Part shown: piece by piece, positions 45,610-54,156 of the stretch
How positions within the stretch are numbered: the first letter of the stretch is position 1
How the letters are laid out: every line of letters begins with the position of its first letter
Origin: Methanofollis formosanus
GTDB lineage: Archaea > Halobacteriota > Methanomicrobia > Methanomicrobiales > Methanofollaceae
NCBI RefSeq assembly: GCF_019633745.1
Contig: NZ_CP037968.1
Coordinates: forward strand, 434,001-498,000
DNA length: 64,000 nt
Direction of reading: 5' to 3'
The notes under the pieces: model-generated
The model's database searches: none
The model's input: only the letters and a program-made list of their open reading frames with translations
Told to the model about the DNA's origin: nothing
Made by a program: the position numbers and the translations under genes

Positions 45610-46104
45610 TTATGACTCCCTGCCGGGCAGGTGTTTCAGCGGTTCGAGGTCGAGGCCTAGCCTGAAGATCCGGACCGCCGCCTTCCGTCCAAGAACGACC
45701 GAACGGTCCATCCGCTCCTCCATCGTGATCTGCCTGGTCCCCTTCGTGAGATTGTCGGCATGGGCGACGACCCGTTCTTCGAGCCTCTGCGGAACGGCGT
45801 CCGCGGGCGGGAGACCGAGGAGCGCGCACTCCTCCACCGTCAGCCCGGCCCCGATATGCCGCCTGATGATTCTGACCACGTCGTCGGGGAGACCGAGGGC
45901 GCGCGCAAGGTCGCCGCCGACCCGCGCGTGCCCGAGGGCATGGGTCTTCGACCGCCCCAGGTCATGGAGCATCCCGCCGGCGAGGAGGAGATCGCAGTCG
46001 ACCGCCGACGACCCTGCGTACTCCTGAGCGGCGGCGGTCACCGCGCGGCAATGGGCGACGACCCCCTCGTCGCATCCCGCTTTTCTCAGGATATCCTCAT
46101 GCAT
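45610..46104 (-). CDS. HD-domain hydrolase (HDIG family)
   Basis: A 164-residue HD-superfamily metal phosphohydrolase. The first metal His is in EDILRKAGCDEGVVAHCRAV, HD is in GGMLHDLGRSKTHALGHARV (about 44-63), the next His in IIRRHIGAGLT, and the final Asp in RVVAHADNLTKG. A complete H...HD...H...D set predicts activity on a phosphate ester or nucleotide. Size and motifs match the HDIG proteins widespread in euryarchaea (TIGR00295-like). Last gene of a five-gene minus-strand operon, overlapping tfe by 8 nt. Confidence 0.85.
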   Translation of the reverse strand: MHEDILRKAGCDEGVVAHCRAVTAAAQEYAGSSAVDCDLLLAGGMLHDLGRSKTHALGHARVGGDLARALGLPDDVVRIIRRHIGAGLTVEECALLGLPPADAVPQRLEERVVAHADNLTKGTRQITMEERMDRSVVLGRKAAVRIFRLGLDLEPLKHLPGRES

Positions 46105-46615
46105 GCCCTATCATCGAACGGATCTCTTCGATCCGGTGCTTCAGGGCGACAAGCAACATCTCGTTGTCGAAGTGCTTCACCTCGCCTCCGCAGACCGGAC
46201 AGGTGAAGTTGGTGTCGGAGACGTCGTTGAACGTGAAAATCCCGCACTCGTCGCAGATGTAAAAATCGTTCTCTTCCTCGTATTTTGCACGCTTCTGCAG
46301 GATCTCAAGGACCCGTTCGAGTTCCTGGCCGATGACCGGATAGAAGTGGTCGGAGCGCAGGGTCCAGAGGTAGGTGAGCCATCCGGTGTCCGGGTCCTTG
46401 ATCCGCCGGTACTCGGCAAGCCGCCTCTCGTAGAGCGTATAGAGTGTGTGCCTGACCGTGTTGAGGTTGATCCCGGTCTTCTCCGCGAGTTCCTCGTCCG
46501 AGTACTCGCCCTCAGGCGGGAACTTCTCCAGGAGTTCGAGCCCGTCCGCCTCGATGAGGCGGAGAAGATAGGCTCGGACCGCCGGATCCCCCAACATTTC
46601 GCCAATGCCAACCAT
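46097..46615 (-). CDS. tfe: Transcription factor E (TFE alpha)
   Basis: A 172-residue general transcription factor that helps TBP/TFB open promoters with RNA polymerase. The N-terminal winged helix (about 5-90, with DEELAEKTGINLNTVRHTLY) is followed by a linker helix and a zinc ribbon with CDEC...CPVC near residues 122-142. All four zinc cysteines are present. Standard length for archaeal TFE. It overlaps the ATP-grasp stop by 1 nt and the HD gene start by 8 nt. Confidence 0.95.
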   Translation of the reverse strand: MVGIGEMLGDPAVRAYLLRLIEADGLELLEKFPPEGEYSDEELAEKTGINLNTVRHTLYTLYERRLAEYRRIKDPDTGWLTYLWTLRSDHFYPVIGQELERVLEILQKRAKYEEENDFYICDECGIFTFNDVSDTNFTCPVCGGEVKHFDNEMLLVALKHRIEEIRSMIGHA

Positions 46616-47688
46616 CAGGACATATATTGACGGACGCGTGTTATATTTCTATCCAGCGACGCAAGGGCGGTGGCCCGGTCGGGCCCGGAGCCGTAGACGC
46701 TGACCACCGCACTCCCTTCCTCCACCTCGGTGCCCGGCCATGGAATATCGGCGATGCAGGAGGAGAGCGAGGATAGGTCTTGCTTCACCACGAGGTCACG
46801 GTCGGCAAAGAGGATCCCCCGTGCCGCCACCCGGCAGGGCGCGGGCCGGGCCGCCGGGAGACGGCCGGTGCAGGCATTGAGATGATGCAGGAAGACGCTC
46901 TGTTCGATCGAGGCCTCGACGGTGTCGAGGGTGCCCTGGAAACGGGGGTTGATCTCGATCGCCCAGAGGCCGTCTGGACCGACGACAAAGTCCACGCCGA
47001 CCGATCCGACGCACCCGCTCCGCGCCACCGCCTCTTCGGCGATCCCCATCATCCGCGCGGCGAGCGGGTGGACGAAGGGGGTAACCGAGCCCGAGAACCC
47101 GTACGCCCGGTCTCCGTCGCCGCCCCTGAGAAGTTGCTCGTTGACCGCGAGCGCCACGGCACGTTTCCCGTCGCAGACACAGGAGACGCTGGCCGGGACG
47201 CCTTCGACCACTTGCTGGGTTATCGCCGGGACGTCGGGCCACTCCTCCTCCCAGGCCCGCAACTCCGCTGCCGACCGAACAAGCCGGTTCCGCCAGCCTC
47301 CGGCTCCGTGCCTGGGCTTGACCATCGCCGGGAAACGCCCGTCGGCAAGGGGGGGAGTCGGGATCCCGGCATCTTCGAGGAAATGCTGGATTTCGAGTTT
47401 GTCCAAGAACTTCGCCGAGCACTCGGCCGATGGACCGGCATGCGGGACCGGGACCGAGAGTTCTTCGGCTCCTGACGTGGTCACCAGCCAGTCGACGGTG
47501 TGCCCGTTGCAGATCTCGGAGACCAGGTCAGGGATCTCGTCGAGTTCCTCGAACTTCAGGTGCCGCTCAGCGTCCCGGCAGAGGTCCTGGTCGCAGAAAT
47601 GGTCGACGGCATAGACCTCGTATCCGGCCCGGCGTGCCGACTGGACCACATGCCTGGTGGCGAAGCCGACCACAAGGACCCGCTTCAC
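46615..47688 (-). CDS. ATP-grasp carboligase (COG2232-like)
   Basis: A 357-residue ATP-grasp enzyme. The N-terminal pre-ATP-grasp domain starts [20 protein letters not shown]. The ATP-binding core has [20 protein letters not shown] (about 119-138) and [20 protein letters not shown] (about 233-252; Glu and Asn bind Mg-ATP). It resembles the predicted ATP-dependent carboligases of methanogens (COG2232). Ligands are unknown; amide-bond formation on a cofactor or amino acid is likely. Four-nucleotide overlap with trm56 upstream and one-base overlap with tfe downstream. Confidence 0.8.
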   Translation of the reverse strand: MKRVLVVGFATRHVVQSARRAGYEVYAVDHFCDQDLCRDAERHLKFEELDEIPDLVSEICNGHTVDWLVTTSGAEELSVPVPHAGPSAECSAKFLDKLEIQHFLEDAGIPTPPLADGRFPAMVKPRHGAGGWRNRLVRSAAELRAWEEEWPDVPAITQQVVEGVPASVSCVCDGKRAVALAVNEQLLRGGDGDRAYGFSGSVTPFVHPLAARMMGIAEEAVARSGCVGSVGVDFVVGPDGLWAIEINPRFQGTLDTVEASIEQSVFLHHLNACTGRLPAARPAPCRVAARGILFADRDLVVKQDLSSLSSCIADIPWPGTEVEEGSAVVSVYGSGPDRATALASLDRNITRVRQYMS

Positions 47689-48212
47689 AGCTCGATCACC
47701 CGCTTGCCGGCCTCGCAGGGCTCGACACGGATCTTTGCCCCCTCGAACTTCTTATCCATCTCCTGACCCATGAAGAGGCGGTCCAGGAGGATGGCAAGGC
47801 TTGAGATCTCGGAATGGGGCTGGTTGGTCACGGAGACGTTGTAGTCGACCATCCCGTAGACGTCGCCGGGCACCTTCTCGGCACCGACGATGATGAGCAG
47901 GTCTTCGGTCCGCTCCCGCATCTCGGCAACAACTTCACCGACCTCAAGGCCGTACATCGTGAGATGAGCGACGATCCCGCCCCGCTCCTTCCACTGCCTG
48001 ATGCACTGCTTCCACTTCACCTTGTCCTCGATGAAGAACTCTCCGCCCCAGCGTTCGACGACGTCTCTGATCGACCCGACGATCACCGGGTCTTCGCCCA
48101 CGAGGTACATCCCGTCGGCGCCGAGGGCGCGCGCGGTGAGCCCGACATGGGTGGTGACCCGGTGGTCACGTTCAGGCCGGTGACCGAGCCTGAGGATGCA
48201 TACTTTTCTCAT
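47685..48212 (-). CDS. trm56: tRNA (cytidine-56-2'-O)-methyltransferase
   Basis: A 175-residue SPOUT-class methyltransferase, archaea-specific, methylating C56 in the T-loop of tRNA with SAM. The N-terminal signature [20 protein letters not shown] (6-25) and the knot region [20 protein letters not shown] followed by [16 protein letters not shown] are diagnostic. Normal length for the one-domain form. Overlaps both neighbours by 4 nt, so it is translationally coupled in the operon. Confidence 0.93.
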   Translation of the reverse strand: MRKVCILRLGHRPERDHRVTTHVGLTARALGADGMYLVGEDPVIVGSIRDVVERWGGEFFIEDKVKWKQCIRQWKERGGIVAHLTMYGLEVGEVVAEMRERTEDLLIIVGAEKVPGDVYGMVDYNVSVTNQPHSEISSLAILLDRLFMGQEMDKKFEGAKIRVEPCEAGKRVIEL

Positions 48213-48526
48213 TGTTTGTCACCGCTCCGTGCAAAATCTGGTATCTTAATCACGCCGTTCTCGATCTCAAGCGGGATCCCGGCGGTATTTTTCAACTGAC
48301 ATTTCAGAATCGATTCTTCGACCGAAAGCGCCCGCACCTTCTCGCCGTCCCTCTCGAGGAGCAGATAGGAGACGAGTCGGTCGACCGACTCCTTGACGGC
48401 CTTTGCGTCCCCCCCGGCGTGCTCGACAAGATCGGGGATGGTCGCGGCCTGGCCCCAGACGATGACGTGGTAGACCATCCAGTCGAATTCTTCGGTTTTC
48501 ACACCATATTTTGTGCGTGATGCCAC
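48209..48526 (-). CDS. Small winged-helix-like protein
   Basis: A 105-residue protein. Residues about 12-70 ([20 protein letters not shown], then [20 protein letters not shown]) look like a winged helix, followed by a beta-rich tail ([16 protein letters not shown]). It leads the operon and overlaps trm56 by 4 nt, so it may be an autoregulator or an RNA-binding companion; neither is shown. GTG 48526 is the assumed start; GTG 48502 is possible. Its promoter region is shared with the divergent acidic-protein gene. Confidence 0.65.
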   Translation of the reverse strand: MASRTKYGVKTEEFDWMVYHVIVWGQAATIPDLVEHAGGDAKAVKESVDRLVSYLLLERDGEKVRALSVEESILKCQLKNTAGIPLEIENGVIKIPDFARSGDKQ

Positions 48527-48569
48527 AATATACTTTATCCAGAAGGACGAGGAGAGAAGGAGTGAGAGT

Positions 48570-48968
48570 ATGACCGATTACCAGGAACTTGCAGAGATCG
48601 CCGACCGACTGCTCGAAGAGGCCGACGAAGACGACGAACGACTTGTCCGCCTCCTCGACGGTCTTTCCGAAGACCTGAGACTCGAACTCCTCACCTCAGA
48701 CCTCCTCAATGCCTACCAGGCATACCTCTATTTCTTCAGGGAAGAACCGGGCGGCGAACTCCAGGCCGAACGGTTGATGCTCACTCCCGCCTCCGAGACC
48801 CTCAGAGGAGTCTTCTTCGACGAGGCCGATATCTTCGAACTGGTCTTTCTGGTCGGGAAGGACGGGGCGGTGGTGGAGGTCACCGACGGGGAGCAGACCT
48901 ACGAACGCTTCACCGGGAAGGGAGCGCGGGACCGGGCGGTCGATTACGTCTACGAAAAACTCGCGTGA
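48570..48968 (+). CDS. Hypothetical acidic protein
   Basis: A 132-residue, strongly acidic protein. The N-terminal half is helical (ELAEIADRLLEEADEDDERL and VRLLDGLSEDLRLELL). The C-terminal half looks beta-rich and compact (IFELVFLVGKDGAVVEVTDG, then TYERFTGKGARDRAVDYVYE). No family is recognised. ATG 48570 follows GGAGTGA (48559-48565). The TATA AATATACTTTATCC is near 48529. Divergent from the trm56 operon across about 40 bp, so the two may share control. Confidence 0.65.
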   Translation: MTDYQELAEIADRLLEEADEDDERLVRLLDGLSEDLRLELLTSDLLNAYQAYLYFFREEPGGELQAERLMLTPASETLRGVFFDEADIFELVFLVGKDGAVVEVTDGEQTYERFTGKGARDRAVDYVYEKLA

Positions 48969-49049
48969 TGGCGGAACCGATCCGGTGAATCGGGGCGGCA
49001 TGTTCTGACCCCCCCCACCTCTCCTTTCGTCACGCCAGGGACGCCGCCC

Positions 49050-49775
49050 ACGATCCAAAACCCTGAAGATAGAGGGGAGCGGCCACGCCGGCGATCCAGA
49101 TCCATGCTCTTCCAACAGAACAGCGGAGGAGCACATCACCCCGTGCCGTGCCCCAACCGATCTTCATGCGAGACGGCAGAACAGTTTCCATGATGAGGGG
49201 ACGGCATGTGCTGATCACGACGCTGTCCTGTCGTCCCGACCCCGGAGATAGAACCTGGACGGGAGATAGTTGATCTTTATCCAGCAGGATCACGCCGCCC
49301 GTGCCGCCCCCACCCTATCTTCTCGCGAGATGACAGGACAGACCTGGTGATGGGGGGCGGCACGTTGGATCATCATCACGCCGTCCCGTTGTCATGACCC
49401 CGAGGATAGAACCTGGACGGGAGATAGTTGATCTTTTTTCAGCGGGAGCACACCAAACCTTGCTGTCCCCCATCCTATCTTCTCGCGAAACGGCAAGACA
49501 GATCAGGTGACGGAGGACGGCACGTTGGATCATCATCACGCCGTCCCGTTTTCATGACCCCGAAGATAGAACCCGGACCGGAGAGAGTTGATCTATTTTC
49601 GGAGGGAACACGCGTGATGCTGTCCCCTTTTCTATCTTCTCGCGAAAGAACAGAAAAGATTCAGTGATCGGGGACGGCCTATCGGACCATTACGCATTCT
49701 CGTCGTCATGGCCCCGAAGATAGATCCCGGACCGGAGAGAGTCGATCTCTTTTCAGCGGGGGGGCGCCGCCCCCG
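49050..49775 (-). repeat. Tandem intergenic repeat array A4 (inverted)
   Basis: Four to five family A units in the opposite orientation to the other arrays. The reverse-sense anchor TATCTTCTCGCGAG recurs near 49315, 49474 and 49633 (159-bp spacing), with a weaker copy near 49158. GATAGAACC-type and GATCTTTTTTCAGCGGGAGC modules alternate with them. It lies between two convergent genes. Confidence 0.85.
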
Positions 49776-49785
49776 AGATCGCACT

Positions 49786-50514
49786 TTATCGGCGACCTTC
49801 CGGTCTCGACTCACCCCTGGTGATGAGAGAGGGGTCGACCGTCGCCCCGACGATCTCGGGCACCTCCCCCCAGATGCCGACCTCCTCCCCGATGATCATC
49901 AGCACCCCCTCCACCGCCGTACCCTTGAGCGCGGCGAAAGAACGCTCGTCGCCGGGGGCGAAGGTGTTGCAGAGCGAGGTGGCCCAGGCGTCGGCGCGCG
50001 AGACGTCACGGGAGAAGACCGAGACGGCGTCCGCGACCCCGAAGGAGATGGAAGGCCCGACCGTCGCCGACGAGGTGCAGATGCCGAGGATCTCTTCCTG
50101 CGGCGGGACGACGAAGGCGAGTCTGTCGGAGAAGGACGAAGCCCCGGCATGGACACCGACCCGCACCTCGCGATTCGAGAAGAGGGCGATGTCGCCGCCG
50201 TTGTCCACCACCCCGAACCTCGCCCCGGCCTCCTGCATCGCCTCGGCCCCGGCCCAGGCGATCGTCCCGGCCACCGCCGCCATCGGCCCGACGCCCGCCT
50301 CCAGGGAGGCGGCGCCCATCCGCCGCACCGTCAGACTCTCCGCATCGGGTGCATAGGGCTCGAAGGTCATCCCGAAGAAGGGGTCGGCGGCGATGAAACG
50401 TTCCAGTTCCTCCCGCGCGCGGAGCATCCCCTCCTTTGCCGCGGCGACGTGCGCCTCCTCGTCGGCAAGGACGGTCGTGATCGTCTGTTTGTACTCGAAG
50501 TGCTCTCTGATCAT
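49786..50514 (-). CDS. UPF0280 (ApbE-like) family protein
   Basis: A 242-residue protein of the UPF0280 family, related to the flavin transferase ApbE fold. VGPMAAVAGTIAWAGAEAMQ (about 95-114) and FGVVDNGGDIALFSNREVRV (about 118-137) are the family hallmarks, with ICTSSATVGPSISFG and ADAVSVFSRDVSRADAWAT later. Reaction not established; flavin or FMN chemistry is suggested by the fold. ATG 50514 (MIREHFEYK) is chosen over an upstream ATG because it starts the conserved region. The HicB-like gene ends 16 nt upstream, so they are probably co-transcribed. Confidence 0.82.
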   Translation of the reverse strand: MIREHFEYKQTITTVLADEEAHVAAAKEGMLRAREELERFIAADPFFGMTFEPYAPDAESLTVRRMGAASLEAGVGPMAAVAGTIAWAGAEAMQEAGARFGVVDNGGDIALFSNREVRVGVHAGASSFSDRLAFVVPPQEEILGICTSSATVGPSISFGVADAVSVFSRDVSRADAWATSLCNTFAPGDERSFAALKGTAVEGVLMIIGEEVGIWGEVPEIVGATVDPSLITRGESRPEGRR

Positions 50515-50530
50515 GAGAAATCTCTCTCGA

Positions 50531-50707
50531 TCACCGAGTTGGGTCTTCTTCTTCAAAAAAGTCTGGGGACGCACCGTGGAGGGCCGCGGCCTCGTCGATA
50601 TTTTTCATGAGTTCGTCGAGCGTGACGCCCTGGGTGAAGATGTCCGCTCCTACGCCACGGGCACACCACCACTGGCCGTCATGATAGATCTCGAATGGTG
50701 TCGGCAT
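50531..50707 (-). CDS. Orphan HicB-like protein
   Basis: A 58-residue protein with the truncated RNase H-like HicB fold: FEIYHDGQWWCARGVGADIF, then GVTLDELMKNIDEAAALH (about 26-43). HicB normally neutralises the HicA toxin, but no HicA (short GHxxH double-stranded-RNA-binding protein) lies on either side. It may be an orphan regulator. ATG 50707 is chosen because the frame upstream runs into the family B element at 50752. That element inserted 45 bp upstream of the gene and separates it from a TATA-like GATTTATG (minus strand, near 50990). Confidence 0.7.
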   Translation of the reverse strand: MPTPFEIYHDGQWWCARGVGADIFTQGVTLDELMKNIDEAAALHGASPDFFEEEDPTR

Positions 50708-50751
50708 GACCGGTGCCTCCCGTTGATGGTTCGTGTTCGGTGTGTTCAAAC

Positions 50752-50979
50752 GGCTTTGTAGAAAACCTCTTGCTGAATATCTCTGCGGGGGGCTAGCCGC
50801 CCCCCGGTCCCCCCGCGCGAAGATAGGCGGTGGACGGCACCCCCTCTTCATGATCATCTCTTCGCTTTCCCAGCCCTCTCTTCATCCCAGGGGTCCGGGG
50901 GCAGAGCCCCCGGCGAGAAGATGGGGAAGGCGGTTGAATCACGCTCACACCCAGAAAAGGTGAGGGTTTCTACAGGGCC
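50752..50979 (+). mobile_element. MITE-like family B element with 8-bp target duplication
   Basis: A 228-bp non-coding element. Left end GGCTTTGTAGAA (50752-50763) and right end TTCTACAGGGCC (50968-50979) are inverted repeats with two mismatches. Immediately outside, GTTCAAAC occurs at 50744-50751 and again at 50980-50987, a perfect 8-bp direct repeat, the mark of DDE-transposase insertion. Inside are GGGGGGC/GCCGCCCCCC and CCGGGGGCAGAGCCCCCGG hairpins, plus GCGAAGATAGGCGG. No transposase gene is present. Confidence 0.85.
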
Positions 50980-50987
50980 GTTCAAAC

Positions 50988-51425
50988 ATAAATCTGACCG
51001 GTATCAGATGTGCCGCCTCCACTGGGGACGTTGCCCCCTGACCCCCCTCGGAGAGAGGGAAGGCAAGGGCGGCGAGGGGTGATGTTTCTCGTACGTTGTT
51101 CTGTTGTGAGATAAGTGATCAGATCTCTGACGTGGCCTTCCCGCCCCAATCGCAATCCCGGGGGTTCCGGGGGCAGAGCCCCCGGCACAACCATGTGGGA
51201 AGGCGTGATGATCAGACGTGCCATCCTCAATTGCAGCATCTTCCCCGGCGTCTCGCGCCGGGGGGCAAGTGCCCCCCGGATCCCCCACGACGAAGATAGG
51301 TGGGGGCGGCCATGGAACACGATCCCCGCCGATTCTTCTCTCTTGAAAAAGAGCGATCAAGCAACGAGAAATTTTCATCCCGTATGCTTGAGGCGTGCTT
51401 TCCCCTCATGAAAAATTCCACACCG
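50988..51425 (+). repeat. Family B long module
   Basis: It follows the MITE-like copy directly. It holds TTCCGGGGGCAGAGCCCCCGG (51168-51188), TCTCGCGCCGGGGGGCAAGTGC followed by CCCCCGG (51251-51279), ACGAAGATAGGTGGGGGCGGC and the AAATTTTCATCCCGTATGCTTG tail (51369-51390). No gene. Confidence 0.7.
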
Positions 51426-51467
51426 CCCTCTCGCACGGGGATTGCCTCGACAAAAAAAGTATGAGAG

Positions 51468-51854
51468 TTACCTCTGCACCGTCAACGCCCCGTGCGGGCA
51501 GGCCTGCACGCACCGGCCGCAGAGGACACACCTGCTCTGGTCGAGGGTGAGTTTCCACTCCTCGTCGAAGGAGAAGACCTCCTGCGGACAGACGCTGACG
51601 CACGCCCCGCAGTCTACGCACTCGTCGTCGTCGTGCATGACGGCGTGCTCCAGCACCTCGACCGCGGCCCCGAGTTCGCGCATCCTCTCGCAGACCGTCC
51701 TCGCACTCTCGTCGGGGACGTCGATCAGGACCTTTCCCTCGCTCGGTTCGATCCGCGCCCGCTCGACATTGATGAGCACGCCGGTCTCCCTGACCACCAT
51801 CGCGATGATCGGTTCGCTGACCTTCTTGCGGGAGAACGAGACCAGCAGTTTCAT
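51468..51854 (-). CDS. NIL-domain ferredoxin of the homocysteine pathway
   Basis: A 128-residue protein: N-terminal NIL domain (about 1-70, LVSFSRKKVSEPIIAMVVRE, ERARIEPSEGKVLIDV) and C-terminal double 4Fe-4S ferredoxin with CVDCGACVSVCP and CVLCGRCVQACP. It corresponds to the partner (MA1822 type) of the DUF39 protein that makes homocysteine from aspartate semialdehyde and sulfide in methanogens, probably delivering electrons. ATG 51854 overlaps the DUF39 stop (ATGA) and lies 8 nt after GGAGGT; the upstream GTG at 51863 is less likely. Tight coupling supports one complex. Confidence 0.9.
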   Translation of the reverse strand: MKLLVSFSRKKVSEPIIAMVVRETGVLINVERARIEPSEGKVLIDVPDESARTVCERMRELGAAVEVLEHAVMHDDDECVDCGACVSVCPQEVFSFDEEWKLTLDQSRCVLCGRCVQACPHGALTVQR

Positions 51855-53359
51855 GCCTGCCACCTCCCGCCGAGAAGCTTTCCGAGATCGATCGCCGAGA
51901 GCATCCCGATCACCCGGTTGGCCGGGTCAACCACCGGCAGGGCACTGATATTGTGCCGTTCGAGTTTCTGGGCCGCAATGTCCACCGCCTCTTCGGGCGT
52001 CGTCCGCACCACCCGTCTGGTCATGATATCCCGCACCACCGTGAGGTCGCGGGTGCTCCCGACCGCCTTGGTGACATCGTAGGTGGTCACGATCCCGACG
52101 AGTTGCCCGTCCCCGTTGAGGACCGGGAGATGGTTGGTCTCGCCCTTGAGCAACTTCGCCGCGGCCGTACTGATCGGTTCGTCCTCGGTGACGGCCACGA
52201 CCCGCGTGTCCATGATCTCGCGCACCCTGGGCACCACCTTCGTCTCCCGCATCGGTCCGGTCCGCTTCGCAGCGTTGAACCGGCGGGTCGGGAGTGCGAG
52301 TTCCATCGAACCCGCCTCCACCCAGGTGCGGAGGCTCTCGGCGACTTCCCGTGCCTTCCGGTAACTGGAGAGCGAGGACGTTCTGATCTCTTCGCCGTCG
52401 ATCTCCACCTTCCCGCTCTTGAGTTCGGCATAACTGACGCGGGCGATGGTCGGACGGTTGTTGCTCGGCGTACCGTAGTCGACGATATCGGTCATGATCT
52501 CCTCGTCTCTCACCGCCGTGCTCCGCACCACATCCAGGTCCACGACCGGGATCGGCACACCCACGCCGACGTACATCGTCACGCCGTACCCCGTGAACGT
52601 CGCGGCGCGGAGGAAGTCCGCGCTCATCTCCTTGAGATTCCCGGTGGTCATCAGGTTGGCAAACCCGGTCGCCGGCGAGGACTGGGTCCCCTGGCCCACG
52701 ATCATCCCCTGGGCGCCGCCCAGGAAGATGGGCACGCCGCTCCCGATCACCCGGTATGCGGGGTCGTTTGCGAGCGGGGAGAGGGCGCCGGCACCCGAGA
52801 ACGAAACATTGCCGCTGTGGGGGAGGAGCATCCCCATATAGGTATGGAGAACACGTTCGGTCATGTTCGTGGCGGCGTCATAACACTGGAAAGAATTTCT
52901 CGGGTTGACCATGACGGCGTCGTTGAGGTCTTCGAGGAGCAGGGTCGTCGTCACCGTCCGGCGCGGATAACAGTCGGTGCCCTTGGAGATGGCGCGCAGT
53001 TCGATTGATTTGCCCGAGACAAAATCTTCGAGGACATGGGCGCCGCCGTAGGCGTTCCCCTGCGTCGTCGACTCGCTCGTCGCCCCGAGATAGGCGTCCA
53101 CCGCCGCCAGTCCGCTGTAGGCCTCCACATCATTGAGCCAGACCCGTTCCATCCTTATCGGGGGGTCGGCATGGCCGAAGTTGAGGAAGGCACCTGATGA
53201 GCACATCGCACCGAAGGTACCGGTGGTGACGACGTCCACCTCTCTGAGGGCCTCTTCCTCGCCGAGTTCCGCGACGATCTCCGGCATCTCCTCGGCCGTG
53301 ACGACCCGGGCATTGCCATCGCGTATTCTCGTATTGATCTCTTCGATGGACTTCTCCAT
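51851..53359 (-). CDS. DUF39-CBS homocysteine biosynthesis protein
   Basis: A 502-residue protein. DUF39 covers about 1-365 (with FGAMCSSGAFLNFGHADPPI, GGAHVLEDFVSGKSIELRAI, and GGAQGMIVGQGTQSSPATGF). Two CBS repeats follow (about 375-495, starting VREIMDTRVVAVTEDEPIST, and VRDIMTRRVVRTTPEEAVDI). Genetic work in Methanosarcina acetivorans (MA1821/MA1822) showed that this family with the NIL-ferredoxin is needed to form homocysteine from aspartate semialdehyde. The CBS pair may sense an adenosyl metabolite such as SAM. ATG 53359 is chosen: a TATA (CTATTAATA, near 53385) lies about 26 bp upstream, fitting a leaderless start. Longer starts at 53380 or 53398 would lie in the TATA. Confidence 0.92.
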   Translation of the reverse strand: MEKSIEEINTRIRDGNARVVTAEEMPEIVAELGEEEALREVDVVTTGTFGAMCSSGAFLNFGHADPPIRMERVWLNDVEAYSGLAAVDAYLGATSESTTQGNAYGGAHVLEDFVSGKSIELRAISKGTDCYPRRTVTTTLLLEDLNDAVMVNPRNSFQCYDAATNMTERVLHTYMGMLLPHSGNVSFSGAGALSPLANDPAYRVIGSGVPIFLGGAQGMIVGQGTQSSPATGFANLMTTGNLKEMSADFLRAATFTGYGVTMYVGVGVPIPVVDLDVVRSTAVRDEEIMTDIVDYGTPSNNRPTIARVSYAELKSGKVEIDGEEIRTSSLSSYRKAREVAESLRTWVEAGSMELALPTRRFNAAKRTGPMRETKVVPRVREIMDTRVVAVTEDEPISTAAAKLLKGETNHLPVLNGDGQLVGIVTTYDVTKAVGSTRDLTVVRDIMTRRVVRTTPEEAVDIAAQKLERHNISALPVVDPANRVIGMLSAIDLGKLLGGRWQA

Positions 53360-53448
53360 ATCGTGATATTGATTGAGCATATTAATAGGTCTTTCCAATT
53401 ACCTCGAGTAATACATCGTTTCATTACCGGAGACGGCGACTCCTGGGT

Positions 53449-54156
53449 ATGCATATCGCAGACCTTGTTGCGCGTCTCGAAGAGATCGCACCGCCAGACC
53501 TTGCGGAAGAGTTCGACGAGGGACGGATCGGCCTCATCGTCGAAGGGCGAGAGGAGATCGACACGGTCTGCTGCGCCCTCGACGCCACGCCCGCCGTAGC
53601 GAAAAACGCCGCAGCCATGGGCGCCGACCTCCTCGTCGTCCACCACACCCCTCTCTGGACGCCGGTGACCGGCGTGCGGGGACAGGACGCGAAGGTGCTC
53701 GCCCCTCTCCTCGGTCACGGCATCAACCTCTACGTGATGCACACCAACTTCGACCGTGCCCCCGGCGGGGTGAACGACACCCTCGCGGAGATCCTCGGCC
53801 TCGAAGAGACGGAGCGGATGTCGCTTGGCGTCGTCGGCCGGTGCACCCTCCCGCTCGCAGAGATGGTCGAACGGATCGGCGGAAACGTCCGGTTCTGGGG
53901 CGAGGCAAAGGATCCCGGGCGTCTTGGCGTCGTCGGCGGGAGCGGGTTCGACCCCGACCTCATCGAGGAGGCGGTCGCCCTTGGCGCCGACGCCTTCCTC
54001 TCCGCGGAGTTGAAGCACCACGTGGCCAGGACCGCCCCCGTCCCCTGCATCGAGTCGACCCACTACGCCCTCGAAGCCCCGGCGATGGAGGCGCTCGCCC
54101 TGCGCGAAGGCTGGGAATATATCGGGGACGCACCCCGCCTCACCACCCTCCCATGA
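53449..54156 (+). CDS. NIF3 family dinuclear-metal protein
   Basis: A 235-residue protein of the NIF3/YbgI (GTP cyclohydrolase I type 2-like) family, which forms toroidal hexamers with a dinuclear metal centre. The metal ligands are visible: LLVVHHTPLW (HH), NLYVMHTNFDRAPGGVNDTL (H, D), and a late ESTHYALEAPAMEAL (H, E). Length fits the short form without the insert domain. Function unsettled in the literature. The SWIM-domain gene begins in its stop codon (ATGA overlap), so they form a coupled pair. Confidence 0.9.
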   Translation: MHIADLVARLEEIAPPDLAEEFDEGRIGLIVEGREEIDTVCCALDATPAVAKNAAAMGADLLVVHHTPLWTPVTGVRGQDAKVLAPLLGHGINLYVMHTNFDRAPGGVNDTLAEILGLEETERMSLGVVGRCTLPLAEMVERIGGNVRFWGEAKDPGRLGVVGGSGFDPDLIEEAVALGADAFLSAELKHHVARTAPVPCIESTHYALEAPAMEALALREGWEYIGDAPRLTTLP

